From Adenanthera pavonina (Eukaryota > Streptophyta > Magnoliopsida > Fabales > Fabaceae): a stretch of DNA of 64,000 nt. Every line of letters starts with the position of its first letter. Position 1 is the stretch's first letter. The translations under genes and the position numbers were made by a program. The notes under the pieces were generated by a model, which saw nothing but the letters and a program-made list of their open reading frames with translations, searched no databases and was not told where the DNA came from. Below are positions 1 through 11,025 of the stretch, in pieces. The stretch lies in contig JAIVEN010000015.1 in NCBI GenBank assembly GCA_026686845.1, forward strand, positions 26,393,501-26,457,500, given 5' to 3'.

Positions 1-708
1 TATTAGTTTCTTCCATCTCATTTTCATGAATCTTGTGTGTTCCATTTTCTATCTAGTAACACATTCTCTTCTTATTCCATCCAACTTTGTGATTCTTTGT
101 TTTCATCCATATGTATTCCTCTTGTAAGCCATGCTCCATCCTTGTCTTGTCAATGTGCATCATCCATAGGTGTCAAATCTTTCCAAGTTTTGAACCTAGC
201 AAGTAATGTAAAAATCTGCCCAGCTTTCATCCCATATGTTTACTCTACAATCTCAATTTTCCTTGAGTCTTGTTGTGTCAAATTTGCCTCTAGTTCTTTG
301 TTGCAAGTTATTATTGTAGATGTTATGGAGGGAAAATCTAGTTCTTATCTACAAATTCATGACAACAAGTCATATGCAATTCAAACTAATTGTTATTACA
401 AGGTTTTTGATCCCGGAGATTGGTTTGGAATGCAAGATTGTAAAGATGAAACTTTAAAAGGGATGAATTTGTGGTCAAGAGTCATTATTACGCCACAAGC
501 TCAAGCAAGGGTTGAAGAGAAGAGGTATCAATTAGGCTTGAAAAGTAAGTATACTCCTTATTTTTTATTTGTTGTTTTTAATCGTTCACTTTCTTTCCAT
601 ATAGATTATGGAGATTTGAGGACAAATCATTTCGAGGAGGGAGGGAATGATAGAGTACAATTGAGGCATGAAGCATTTGGAGTCCTTGGACATGATAATG
701 AGCTTTGA
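1..708 (+). pseudogene. 3' end of pol-less Gypsy-derived polyprotein (copy A1)
   Basis: The reading frame is open from base 7 to a TGA at 706-708; its start lies outside the window. The first ~110 residues are rich in Ser, Phe, His and Cys and match the middle ORF of the copies near 8, 16 and 37 kb. The next part has a FDPGDW motif and then a stretch resembling the integrase C-terminal tail of plant Ty3/Gypsy elements. It finishes with DLRTNHFEEGGND, the usual end of such polyproteins, written over the polypurine tract, and runs about 20 codons into the LTR. This is the cleanest 3' end of the family here, with no internal stop. No protease, RT or integrase core is seen. Function is unknown; coding status is inferred from openness and conservation between copies. 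Confidence 0.6.
631..647 (+). other. Polypurine tract of copy A1
   Basis: The purine run GAGGAGGGAGGGAA lies immediately before the LTR start TGATAGAGT. It would prime plus-strand DNA synthesis. The same bases encode the EEGGN residues at the end of the polyprotein. Identical or near-identical tracts precede the LTRs at 16717, 18293 (minus), 38283 and 41706 (minus). Confidence 0.8.
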
Positions 709-1098
709 AAGAGTATGAAGCCCAACTATTTGAATCAAGCTGTAGTCTTAAAAAAGAGCTAGAAAGTATGGAAAATGCTTCCAATCATATAAGCTAATGG
801 TCTAAGCCCAAAAGAAGCTCATTTTGGAAGATATAACTTAAAGACAATGTGTGCTTCTCATGTGACCATTAAAAGTGACGTTTTTATATGATTAATATTT
901 AGGTCAAAAGTTTCCTATTTAAATTAGGCTATTTTTTGCTGATTTCTTTTTAAGTTTGTTTCCTAATTTGAAAAAAGGTGATAGGAGCCATCTTTGGAGA
1001 ATTAATTCAGCACCTTGTGTCTAGATTCATTGTCTAATGAGGTGTCACCTTTTAGGAATATTTAATGCTTATTATTCCTATGGTAGCCTTTTTCCATC

Positions 1099-1106
1099 TA
1101 TAAATA
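1099..1106 (+). promoter_or_regulatory. TATA box of LTR A1
   Basis: TATAAATA in the context CTATAAATAGGC, about 450 bp into the LTR. The same context (TATTTATAG on the plus strand) is present in the minus-strand A copies near 8820 and 33500. It marks the likely U3/R boundary about 25-30 bp downstream, which puts the hairpin module in the transcribed R/U5 part. Confidence 0.6.
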
Positions 1107-1228
1107 GGCACCACTTTGTAAGGTTTTCTACACAACATGAATGAATGAATTTCTTTTCAGCAACTTTGTTGTTGTTCAGTGAGTTCTTTCTTGCTTATCC
1201 TTGAGTGCCAGAAAGAATGAGGACTTGT

Positions 1229-1287
1229 CAAGGAATGGTGATCCTTGTGGCGTCCCGAAGTTAGGATTCAAAAGACAGGTTCTCTTG
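1229..1287 (+). other. Two-hairpin module in LTR R/U5 (copy A1)
   Basis: Hairpin 1 pairs CAAGGA (1229-1234) with TCCTTG (1242-1247). Hairpin 2 (1269-1287) pairs CAAAAGA with TCTCTTG with one mismatch around the loop CAGGT. Between them lies TGGCGTCCCGAAGTTAGGAT. The module recurs in every subfamily (A, B, C, E). In A3 (minus, about 33318-33376) both stems are present, the second being a perfect 7 bp CAAGAGA/TCTCTTG. Confidence 0.5.
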
Positions 1288-1468
1288 GAGTCTACTTCCT
1301 TCGACCAACATTTTGTTCAGTCTTCTTATTTTATCGTGTCTATTTTCTTTAGTTTTTTGTTCATTGTTGTTCTTCATTGTTCTTGTGCTTAATTCATATT
1401 TCCTTGAGTTGCATGATCCTTAACTCAAACGGGGCTCTTAGGATGGGTTTCTAACGTGTCTCCCATCA

Positions 1469-2959
1469 AAGTGTCCACAAAGTTTGGAGAACATTGGAAA
1501 GTAAGAGGGTAGTTTACTAATCTAATCTTGCATTATATGGTTATATAGTTGCAATGATTTTAATGTTATACCAATTGTTTGTAATGATGTTATGTGATGA
1601 TTTGTTGATATTGCCTAAGTTATTTGAGGGGTTTTGTGAGTACGGGATGTCCAAAATGTAAGGGGAAACTCTGTCCAATTTTCTATAAATGTTTAAACAT
1701 AAATGATTCTAAATGTTTGAATGATGACTTGATGAAGTGTGCTTACATTATATGATGATATATTTGCTTGGTTAGTAGTAAATACTAAGATTCTTTGAAT
1801 CTCATCCCTTCCAAATGCTTACTATGTTTAGGCAATCAATGCAAGGAACCCAAGAAGAGCTAAAGGAAAAAGAGGAAGAGAATGATGAATAATATTATTA
1901 TGCAAGTCTTAATGTTATGTTTTGGGAATTTGTATAAGTTTGTATGAAAGAGGTAAATCCTGTATGATGCCCTGAATATATTCTTTTAAGTCCTCTATGA
2001 TATTATGCATGAAATTGGAGCAATAAATGTCAATGTAAATGTGTTGTGAAGCTTATTATGTAAGCTATGGCATAAGTGTGTTTGAGATGACGAGTATTGA
2101 TTTATGCAAGGGAACTCTATTTGAAACAGAGCATTCTATATAAATGTTATACATGCTCCTAAATTAGACAGAACAAACTTTTCATAAAACTAAAGAACAT
2201 TTAAATTGGATAAATGTATGAATTATAGTGATTTTTCAAAATTAGGGTTCAGAGCAGAGAAAGATTGGAAAAACTGGAAACTGAAAGTTAGGCACTAAAA
2301 AATTAAAAAGATGATATAAATTGTGCAGAGCCCCAAAAATTCAGTGGTCTATATTTATGGAAAGTTTTAAGTTTCATATGCCACTGATTTGGAGGTAATT
2401 GGAGCTATATGATAGGAGATACGGAGGTTTTCCCAAAATTGTTCCAGTAAAAGTGGAATTCTGACCCTTTATGATTTAAGTTAACACCATGTCCTGTGCA
2501 AGTTGAATAAATGTATAATAAAAATATTTCTAGAAAGTAGACTCATAGGGATTTCATATGACATAAAGAATATATGATTTGACTCAGGGTAGAGTGAGAT
2601 ATGAATTTTTAAAGATAAGGACAAAATCTTGAGGAAGAGAAAATGACTAAATATATAGTAAATGTTTGAGAAATAAATTGTATAAATTGGTCAAGATAAT
2701 GCTATGTTTCATATTTTTCCCATGTATATAAGGTTTTTATCTATTGTTAGAGATTTGAGTCACTATGAAATGATTTTTCTATAATTAGTTATGAATTTTC
2801 AAAATTCAGTAGGCAAAGTGGAAACTACCATATGAACAGTACCTGAAAGTTTTGGAAATTCTGATTTTCATTCTTATGTGATTCAAGCTTAGGATCAAGT
2901 ATAATCAAACTTAAAAGGAGTTTATTCATGGGAAATGTGTTTAAAAGTAAGGTGTTACA
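1469..2959 (+). mobile_element. 3' part of a long LTR, family D (D1)
   Basis: This stretch aligns with about 22.38-23.79 kb, the last half of LTR D2. Shared landmarks include a GATTCTTTGAATCTCA-type motif near 1790, a glutamate-codon-like run near 1870, several TGAATTTTCAAAATT stretches, and the terminal GGTGTTACA. It was cut by insertion of A1, so its 5' half is off the window to the left. It ends at 2959, where a satellite-like array begins. Divergence from D2 is high, so it is old. Confidence 0.65.
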
Positions 2960-3998
2960 AACATGGAATCCGATTTAGCTCCAATCTTTCAACAGGGCTC
3001 CACCTATTGCAAGGTCACCAAATGAACTCACTTGCTTGATCATTGTTACAAATTTCGTGAGATTTTTTGGTTCCAAGCTTTTTGATGCATTTGTAGAAAT
3101 TTCATGCTTTTGGCAAACATGAGGTCAAAACATACCCGATTGAGCTCAATTCTTCCAACTAGGATCTAATTTTTATGATGATATAAGGTGAACACATTAG
3201 CTCCATCATAGTTGTAAATTTCAACAGGTTTTCTTGTTTGAAGCTTTTGGTTATTATGAAGTAAAAAAGAATTTGTTGAGCTCAATTCTTACTTGTAGGC
3301 TCAAATTGTTGTGAGGATGTTAATGATCTCACCAGCTCACTCAAAGTCATAAATTTCCTGGGAATTTCAAATTTTAAGCTTTTCATTACTTCACCATAAA
3401 CTTCAAGCTCTTGGCCAAAATGAGTTTAAAACATAATCCGATTAAGCTCAAGTCTTCTAACCTTGTAATTGTTGTGAACACATTAGCTAGATCATTGTTG
3501 CAAATTTCATGTGGTTTACTTGTTTGAAGGCTCTTGATGCCTTTTAAGAAACTTTATGCTTCTGGTTTAAATGTGGTCAAAATAGAATCTGATTGAGTTC
3601 AATTCTTCCTTGTAGCTTTGAATTGTTATGAGAATGTCAAATAAACTCACTAGCTAGCTCAAAGTTGTTAATTTTGTTGGAATTTAAAGTTTTAAGTCAA
3701 CACAGAATCCGATAATCTTTCAACTAGGCTCCAACTATTGCGAGGTCACCAGATGAACTCACTTGCTTCCTCATTATCGTAAATTTTGTGAGATTTTTTT
3801 GTTCCAAGTTTTTCGATGCATTTCCAGAAATTTCATGGTTTTGGCAAGAATGAGATCAAAACGAAATCGAATTGTTGTGATAATATTATGCGAACACATT
3901 AGCTTGATCATAGTTGCAAGCTTTTTGATGCTATTTTAGAAACTTAATGCTTTTGGTCAAAATGAAGTTGATAGGAATCCGATTGAGCTCTATGATAT
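2960..3998. repeat. Degenerate satellite-like tandem array
   Basis: Eight recognisable unit starts share a version of AATCCGATTGAGCTC, at about 2965, 3132, 3270, 3434, 3584, 3703, 3862 and 3974. Spacing is 112-170 bp. Units end with a variant of CTTTTGGTCAAAATG and carry variants of GAACTCACTTGCT in the middle. Units 1 and 6 are far more alike than neighbours, and so are 2 and 7, implying a higher-order repeat of about 740 bp. No ORF is credible here. Confidence 0.65.
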
Positions 3999-4941
3999 CA
4001 AAATTTCTAGGGCTATGTTTTAAGCATGATAATATGATGTGTTTTGCATGATAGTGCTAAAAAGTAGATCGGAAAAGATATTGTAATTGATATATTGTTT
4101 AAATGCTATAAAGGACAAAATTATCATTTTATAAGTTTGGTCCTTAATTGGAATTAATTCTGTTAAGTAAAAAAAATGCAAAGTACCTATCATGTAGAAG
4201 TTCTCAACAAGCTGATTCCAACAATATAAGTTTTGTTTCACTGGGAGATCTAGATTGGAAGATAAATTGATTTGAAAATAAAGTGATAGGTGGAGCCACG
4301 GAAGTCAAAAGTAAATAGTGAAAGTTTGTGGGCTTTATAAGTAAATATTATCTAACAAATAAAATAGACAATTAGAAACCTTAAACCCAGTAATAGCTTA
4401 TACTGCATAGAGAAATACAAATAGCTCCAATTAATGTAGAAAAAGCCTATCCTATGTACAAAAAAATGTGTAGAATCTATCTAGACAAGTGAAAATTTTA
4501 TTTGATGATAGGAAAGTTATTTTCTCCTTGTCCTTTCTTTTTGGTAAAATTACATAGGATTTCCCCAAGTAATTTTCACATTTTTTCTTTCCTCTCTTCC
4601 TCACGGTTTCAACACAAAGGTCAAAAATTTTGGCCAAAAATTTTCATTTGCTCTTCACATGATGGAACAAGTGAGAAGAAGAATTTCACTCCAATTTGCT
4701 TTCCTTTGGCTACGTGTTCAGCAAGTAAAAAATGAGAATAATTATACAAATTTATATGATCAGATTTTTAGAGGTAATTAAGTGATGATGCCATAGCTTG
4801 TGTCATAGAACAAATCTAGGCCATTCAATTAAATGAAAATGGAAGGCTAGGATTCAATTATTTTCTCTATAAATATAACACCATCCCCCTCCCTATTCAG
4901 CACATTTTCGTTCAGCAAAAGGGAGGGGAAGAGAGAGAGAG
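3999..4941. other. Unassigned spacer, possibly old LTR sequence
   Basis: AT-rich, with no convincing gene on either strand. A TATA-like CTATAAATATAAC occurs near 4866, and a purine-rich run (4917-4941) ends just before LTR E. GGTGGAGCCACGG near 4290 resembles part of the family-D/G LTR, which hints at an old LTR fragment, but I cannot place borders. Confidence 0.3.
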
Positions 4942-5875
4942 TGATGGAATACGAGCAAGGCTTAATCAAGAGGAGGAATTTGGATGAAATATTCAAGAGC
5001 TTGGAGGACTTGGAATTCATGAACAAGTGGTTGGACAAGGAACCCAAGTATGGAACAAGAAAGATCCTTTGCAAGGAATGGGTGGGCCTATGACAAGAGC
5101 AAGGACTAAGGCAATGAAACAAGCTCTCAATGGATTGATTCAAGAAGTAATTGAACAAGAGCTCATTCACTTAGCTCAATTTTCAGCCCAAAAGACTTTC
5201 AAGAGGCATGTTCTTCATGGCTAGTATGCTAGAAACTGATCCAAGCCCAACAAATAAGGCCCAGATAGAAGAACTCACTTAAATGAGCATGTGCCAAGTT
5301 TATGACCATTTAAGTAGTGTTCTTTTATTAAATAAATTAGCAATTTTCATTTTTTTTATTACTTAATTCAAAAATAAGGTTTTAACCATTAGTTTCCTAT
5401 TTTGAATTTATTTGTGAGGATCTCTTCAGATTTGATTTTGTTTCCTATTTTTGGGCACCACTTATTCAGCATGTATCTAGTCTTATTTTTGTGTAAGGTA
5501 GCGCCACTCCAAGAGATTTAGGATCTGAACTATTTATAGTAAATTAGGCCTAGGGGTTTTGCTTTCTTTTTCTTTAAAAACGTCACTTTTGTACTTGCAA
5601 AGGGGAGATGAATGAATAGTGCATTTTTGATAAAAACTTTGTGCGTTTTCTTCTTCTCTTGGTGAGCTTGAGAGACTCTTTGGCATATCAAAGAGAATGG
5701 TCTTCTCTTTGTAGTGTCTATAGCTAAGGTTTCAAGAAACAAGTTTTCTTAGGGTCTTGCTTCTTGACCAATAACTTATATTCTTCCTATTCGTGCATTC
5801 TTCTGTTTGTTTAACGTGTTTTTGTGTGACTACTGCTCATCGTATTGTTTTAGTTTTGCTTCTTGTGAGTTACCC
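4942..5875 (+). mobile_element. LTR, subfamily E (5' LTR, right border approximate)
   Basis: It begins TGATGGAATACGAGC. As in subfamily C, the first ~280 bp keep a coding tail: residues around 5074-5224 include GPMTRARTKAMKQ and NGLIQ, a motif found at the end of many plant Gypsy polyproteins that extend into the LTR. The two-hairpin module is at 5689-5752. The right border is uncertain because the LTR end and primer binding site are missing: sequence passes straight into the A-rich leader near 5880. No matching 3' LTR is present in the window. Confidence 0.6.
5689..5752 (+). other. Two-hairpin module in LTR E
   Basis: Hairpin 1 is a perfect 9 bp stem, CAAAGAGAA with TTCTCTTTG, around the loop TGGTC (5689-5711). 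Hairpin 2 (5733-5752) pairs AAGAAA with TTTCTT. Stem bases differ from those of subfamilies A-C yet remain paired, and the TGGT loop and the order of the two hairpins are kept. Confidence 0.5.
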
Positions 5876-6549
5876 AGAATTAAAAAAAAAAGCAGCAAAA
5901 AAAATAAAAAAAGTAAAAAAAAATCTGAGAAAAGAAGAGAGGTTAATTGCTAAAAAAATAACAAAAATCTGAAAAAAAAAAGAGGGATTGATTGCTGCAA
6001 AAAAAAATTATATATATAAAAAAGAAAAAAGTAGTGAAAAAAAATTATTTTATTGGACTTGAGTTTGAACTTGATTGACTTAATTTATCAACTTTGGTGA
6101 CAAGTCCCATTAAATCTCTATAATTTGTCTTTCCTTCAGATTTCTTTCCTTATCAATTTCCTACCAATTTTCATCCTTCTTTGTTCTATTTCCTTCAGAT
6201 TTCTCTTATTGGCAATTTTAGTTCATTTGTGCTCATTTTGTGTTGGTCATTATTTAATTAAATTAGGATCTTTGAGAACTTTAATTTTGGACTGTTGTTT
6301 TCTATGATTGCCACTTCTTTAAAAAAAAATGATTTCCTTTTAATTGAAGTTGTGGTTTTAATTTAGCAATCTCATAAAAAAGCAAGTTTTGAGTGGAAAA
6401 AGGCAAGAGAAATTGCATCATATTTGAAAAAGCCTTGACTTAGTGTGAAACACGAGTGCATTTGCATTATTTGAGTGAAATACGTGAGAAAGTGTGTGAG
6501 GTCCCTATTTCTTTCTCTTTATTTTACACTAACATTTCAGATTGTAAAC
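5876..6549 (+). other. A-rich 5' leader of element E
   Basis: Long adenine runs are interrupted by ATCTGA and TTGATTGCTGC blocks (5880-6050), followed by a T-rich stretch ending in ACATTTCAGATTGTAAAC just before the gag ATG. The same arrangement is seen at about 13.9-14.54 kb and 35.34-35.88 kb, and on the minus strand near 32.0-32.9 and 44.1-45.1 kb. No protein is likely; it is the untranslated leader. Confidence 0.65.
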
Positions 6550-8488
6550 ATGGCTGCTAGATAAGTTGATTTAAGGCCTTGTTAAGGACTTTCAATGATC
6601 AAATTGAGGAAGTAAATGCAAAATTGGATTGCCTGGAGTTTCCTTCTAAAACTAAAGCAAGGCGTAATCCAAGGGTTCCTGCTCACATGGATGTTCTTGG
6701 CAAGATCAAACCGAAGATCCTACTGTTTTATGATGAGAAAAATCCTGATGGTTACTTGGATTGGGAAAGAAAAGCTGAACAAATCTTCGCATGTTACAAC
6801 TACTCCAAAATAGAGAAGACACAATGTGCTTACCTTTGATTGGGTAAAAAGGTTGGTGCTTGGTGGAAACGGATGGAAACTAGATGAGCTACAAATGGAG
6901 AACCTTCCATTATAACACGGAATGAAATGAGAGCAGACTTGAGGCAAAAATACATGCTATCCAAAGCTAAAAGATGATCAAGTGGATGATGACATTGCTA
7001 CCACTTCAACAACTAATGATGTAACGAGAGAATTCGCTACAGGTATGCCTAAACCTCAAAATTCTAATACTGATATCTCTTGTGATTTAGGATGTGATAA
7101 TTCTGAGGAGAATATCGATGTTATTTGAATTGATGATATCTCTTGCAATGGATCAATCGAATTGCAATGCAAGTATAAATGTGTTGAACCTGAGAACATC
7201 AATAATTTTAATGATGTTGTTTATGTTAAGGAGATTGATTATTTGCATCAATTAGAGGAGAATATTGATCTAGAGATTGCTAGTACTTTTGATTCTAGTA
7301 GTGTTTCTAATTTACATCAATTGGAAAATGAATTTCATGACTGTGCTAATGAAATTAACGATGATTGCATGCAACTTTTAGAAGAGAAACATGATTTATT
7401 TGTTGTTAATGATTTGAGGGAAAATTCTTTGGATAGTAGCATGCTAGTTTCAAGTAATGCTAATAGTGTGATTCCTTTGGAAATTAGATCTTATGATTGC
7501 ATTGATGGGATTGAGCATATTGACATGGTGATTGGATATTTAGACTATGATGTTAGCTTGAGTAGGTATGATAGAAACTATTATAATGTTTTGGAAAAAG
7601 TCCATGAACTATTGCCATATATTCATCTGTGTGAAAATCATGAGAACTTGAAGAGTGAACTAGAGTGGAAAAATGAGAGTGGTAGAAATGAGAGAAGACA
7701 AGAGAGATGTAGGAGAGAAAGTGTCCTAAAAAATAAAAAGAATGCAAAAAGAGTATAAGAGAAGAGAAGTGAGAAAAGGGTGAAAAAGAGGAAGAAAAAG
7801 AGGAAAAAGGGAAAAGAAAAAGAGAGTTTGAGGAAGAATGAGAGTGAACGTGAGCTTAAAGTAGTTTGTACAAAACTCCTTCCTTCTTCATCTCATCTTT
7901 CTTATATGTCTTCATTATGTTTTCTTCTTCCTTCTCATTATGTTTCTAATTTCTGAAAATTATGTCATCTATCATTGTTGGATGAGTTTGCAATTTCTTG
8001 AGTCCAAATTGCATGAGTCAATAATAAGTTTATTAGTTACTTTAGTGCATTCTTTCTCTAGTTTAACCTTATATGTCATTCCATCTCATCATCATAGTGT
8101 TTTGTATTTCCTATGTATTTATGAAGTAGTTCCTATTCATTTTATGTTTTATGTTTATTGTGTATCTCATAAGTCACGTGTCTTTTTTGCTGTTTGTTGG
8201 TTTATCTCATTTCACCTTCATGAGTCTTTTGTGTTCCATTTTCTATTCAACTCATTCTCTTCTTCTTGTTCTATGTTATTGTGTGTCCCTTTAGTCATTT
8301 CTTCTCCATCTTTGTTCTATCATTATGCATCATTTACATGTGTCAAATCTGTCCAGATTTTAAATTTAATGAATTACATCAAAATCTGTCCATATTTCTT
8401 CCCATATGATCATTGCATCACCTTAGTCCCTTTTTAGTCTTTTTGTGTCATGTTTTGTCCTAATTTCATCCTTCATATTTTCCCTAAC
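6550..8488 (+). pseudogene. Polyprotein of pol-less element E, broken
   Basis: The ATG at 6550 starts a gag-like domain that soon meets a stop and a frameshift. From 6579 a frame encodes NDQIEEVNAKLD, then YLDWERKAEQIF, resembling the capsid N-terminal half of plant Ty3/Gypsy Gag; the WW motif is followed by TGA at 6885-6887. From 7162 a 198-residue acidic stretch contains NSVIPLEIRSYDCID and IEHIDMVIG, shared with copies B1 and B2, and passes into an Arg/Lys-rich segment (~7680-7850). From 7940 to 8437 comes a 165-residue Ser/Phe/His/Cys-rich frame. The element is cut at 8488 by an LTR on the opposite strand, so the integrase-tail end is lost. Confidence 0.6.
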
Positions 8489-9125
8489 TGATGGGAGACA
8501 CGTTAGGCCCGTCCTAAGAGCATTCTTTGAGTTAAGGATCATGCAACTCAAGGAAACATGAATCAAACACAAGAACAACAATGAACAAAAACTAAAAACT
8601 AGAGACGATGAAAATAAGAAGACTAAAACAAAATATTAGTCAAAGGAAATAGACTCCAAGAAAACCTGGGAAGCCACAAGGATTACCACTCCTTGATAAG
8701 TCTTTATTCTTTCTGGCACTCAAGGATGAGCTAGAAAGAACTCACTAAACAACAACAAAGTTGCTGAAAAGAAATTCATTCATTCATATTGTGTAGAAAA
8801 CCTTGCAAAGTGGTGCCTATTTATAGATGGAAAAAGGCTACTAAGAATCCCTAGGAATAATAAGCATCAAATATTCCTAAAAGGTGACACCTCATTATAC
8901 AATGAATCTGGACATAAGGTGCTGAATTAATTCTCCAAAGATGGCTCCTATCACCTTTTTCATATAAATAGGAAACTTTTGACCTAAATATTAATCATAT
9001 AAAAACGTCACTTTTAATGGTCACATGAGAAGCACACATTGTCTTCAAGTTATATCTCCCAAATGGGCTTCTTTTGGGCTTGGACCATTAGTTTATATGA
9101 TTGGAAGCATTTTCCATACTTTCTA
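8489..9125 (-). mobile_element. Truncated LTR, subfamily A (A2)
   Basis: On the minus strand this matches LTR A1 from its 3' end (TGATGGGAGACACG on the plus strand here) to within about 110 bp of its start. It is then fused to a plus-strand LTR of subfamily B at CTAGCT/CCAAAATAC. The left flank is the interior of element E. No 5 bp duplication is found between 8484-8488 and the right side, so it is not a clean solo insertion. Hairpin 1 is intact (near 8678-8696); hairpin 2 is partly deleted. Confidence 0.7.
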
Positions 9126-10123
9126 GCTCCAAAATACAAGTTTCATATCCAAACCCAAGAGAAGCCCATTGGAAGAGATTAATTAAAAAATCATGTGCTT
9201 CACTAAAATAGCATGTGACTTAATCATTATTGGCCTCAGTTAGTGTTAATTTCATTTTTATTAATTATGGGTTAAACTTAAGTGATTAATAAAGCCCAAT
9301 TGGTTAATTAATAGTGTTTTTGATGGCCCAACTTGTAAATAAACATGTCATGTGCCAAACATGTGATTTCATTAATGTGTTAGCATGTTTATAAGGGCTT
9401 AGGTCTTATTTTTATTATTTGCTTATGAGTTTTCATTATTTTTTTTAGGATTTTTGATAGAGTAAGGGTTAAGCATGACTTCTAAGAGTTCAAAGAAGAG
9501 CATGGAGAGCTTGGAGGGCTTGATTAAGGTGCTGAACAAGAACATGGAAAGCAAGTTTGGGAGCCCAAAGATCCATTGCAATGCTCAACAAACCCAAAGA
9601 TTGGAGCAAGATCTAAAACAACGAAGAAAGCTTTAAATAGATTGATTCAAGAGTTACTATTTTTGAAGCCTAGTTATTTTGTTCAAGTTACAGCCCAAAA
9701 GGAGTCCAAAGGCATGATAATGATCTTATCCATACAAGGTTTAGATCCAAACCCAAAAGGAGCCCATTTGGAAGAGCTAACTTGAAGACATCATGTGATC
9801 TACATGTGACCATGAATAGTGACGTTTTTAATATGATTTTATTAGGAATTTTCATTTATTTAATTTAATTTCCAAAAATAAGTCCTATGGTCAAAGATTG
9901 TATCTTGGAGATTAAGTTTTAGTTGTTTTCTACTTTTAAAATTTAGACTCTAGAATTTTCTATTAGTTAAAGTAAGAAAGTTACCACCTTTTAATTGATT
10001 TGAGGAATATTTTGTTTCCCTTTTCATTTAAATTGTGGTATCTTCTTTAGAATTGATTATTTTTATATTTTATTTAATTTCATTTTTTATGTTTAGCCTA
10101 GGGTTTTGTTTGCCTTATTCATG

Positions 10124-10130
10124 TATATAA
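10124..10130 (+). promoter_or_regulatory. TATA box of LTR C1
   Basis: TATATAA followed by GGAGCCACC. Minus-strand copies of the C LTR carry the same box (near 17607 and 41130). It precedes the hairpin module by about 135 bp. Confidence 0.5.
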
Positions 10131-10265
10131 GGAGCCACCTATGTACTTTCAAAAGGAGACAGATTAATAAGAATGAATTTTTAGAAAATTTTTAGAACTT
10201 ATATTCTTTTCTTGTGAGTTTTTCTCTTGTATCCCTTGTGTTCTTGAGAGAATTCTTAGACTTAT

Positions 10266-10328
10266 CAAAGGAGTGGTTTTCCTTTGTGGCGTCCTAAGGT
10301 TAGGGTTCTAAGAGACATGTTTTCTTAG
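10266..10328 (+). other. Two-hairpin module in LTR C1
   Basis: Hairpin 1 pairs CAAAGGA with TTCCTTTG-type bases (10266-10286). Hairpin 2 (10308-10328) pairs CTAAGAGA with TTTCTTAG, including one G-U, and its loop contains the self-complementary ACATGT. The connecting segment has TGGCGTCCTAAGGTTAGGGT. Confidence 0.5.
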
Positions 10329-11025
10329 GGTCTTATCCCATTGACCAACATATCTTTCCTATTTTCTTATCATTTTCATTCATAATTATTATCCTATTTT
10401 TCTAGTTTAATATGTTCATCTATTTTGTATTTTCTTGTTATTTCGTGTATCCTATTTGATTCTAACACAATCCGTGGTTCATTCCAAGTCATTAGAGGTT
10501 CAATCAGATGAGTTCCGCTTGGATCTTTCATCAATTTTATTTTACTAGTTTCCTAGGTCCAATAAGAGTGTTATTTGGGCCTAAAATCTCCTAATCTTAT
10601 AAGGATTACTAGAGCCCAAATTAATTAGATTTTCTAAGCTTATTATGTTAGAGTTTACCTTGCCTATTTAAGGCTAACTTTCATATACATTTTTCAAATT
10701 TGAATAATTAAAGTTACAGACTTTTATAAGTTTCTCTCACGTTTTTTCAGTACTATGATGAAACTATGACTTATCAAGGAATTGGTCAATCCTTGTGGTG
10801 TCACTGGAACTAAAGTTCAAGAGTCCGATTCTCTTGAGTTCTAATTCTCAAGACCAACATCTATCCTTCTTATCTTCTCTATTAGTGTTTTCTTTTGCTA
10901 CTGTTTTTGTCCATTTTATTCATTTTTTTGCGTCTAGTCTTTGTGTTCCTTGTTTCGCAATGATCTGAGTGTCTTATGCATCAAAGTGAGTTCTTTGTAC
11001 AGGTTCCATAAGGGTTCACTTATCA

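Larger units (their letters stand above)
648..1468 (+). mobile_element. LTR, subfamily A (copy A1, 3' LTR)
   Basis: 821 bp beginning TGATAGAGTA and ending CGTGTCTCCCATCA, directly after a polypurine tract. Minus-strand copies at 8489-9125 and 33138-33695 plus 39168-39436 match along their length. The third copy totals about 827 bp once its nested insertion is removed, which confirms both borders. A TATA box lies at 1099-1106 and two hairpins lie downstream at 1229-1287. The right flank joins an older long LTR of family D, so A1 inserted there. The left target-site duplication is outside the window. Confidence 0.85.
9455..10533 (+). mobile_element. Solo LTR C1 with target-site duplication
   Basis: 1079 bp with TG...CA ends (TGATAGAGTAAGG ... 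GATCTTTCATCA), flanked by ATTTT at 9450-9454 and 10534-10538. Removing it restores a continuous subfamily B LTR, as at about 17090 and 38680. Its length agrees with LTR C2 (about 1082 bp after removing its nested element). The 5' part (9576-9785) keeps a decayed coding tail related to the MTRARTKAMK motif of LTR E. A solo LTR is the usual product of recombination between two LTRs of a full element. Confidence 0.9.
9126..11025 (+). mobile_element. LTR, subfamily B (B3), 5'-truncated and interrupted
   Basis: It matches the LTRs of B1 (38283-39162) and B2 (16717-17542) from the CCAAAATACAAG block to the terminal GGGTTCACTTATCA. The first ~110 bp are missing at the fusion with A2. Solo LTR C1 splits it at 9450-9454. 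The right end is followed by CATCTTGTG rather than a primer binding site, so B3 is a 3' or solo LTR remnant. Confidence 0.75.

Noticed and set aside
4860..4960. Host promoter with TATA and a 46-codon ORF at 4943
   Set aside because: The ORF start coincides with the LTR E terminus, and its sequence continues into LTR-encoded tail motifs.
8489..11025. A2 plus B3 as one insertion with two LTR 3' ends, like B2
   Set aside because: Five-base flanks differ (CTAAC at left, CATCT at right), so a single integration is not supported.
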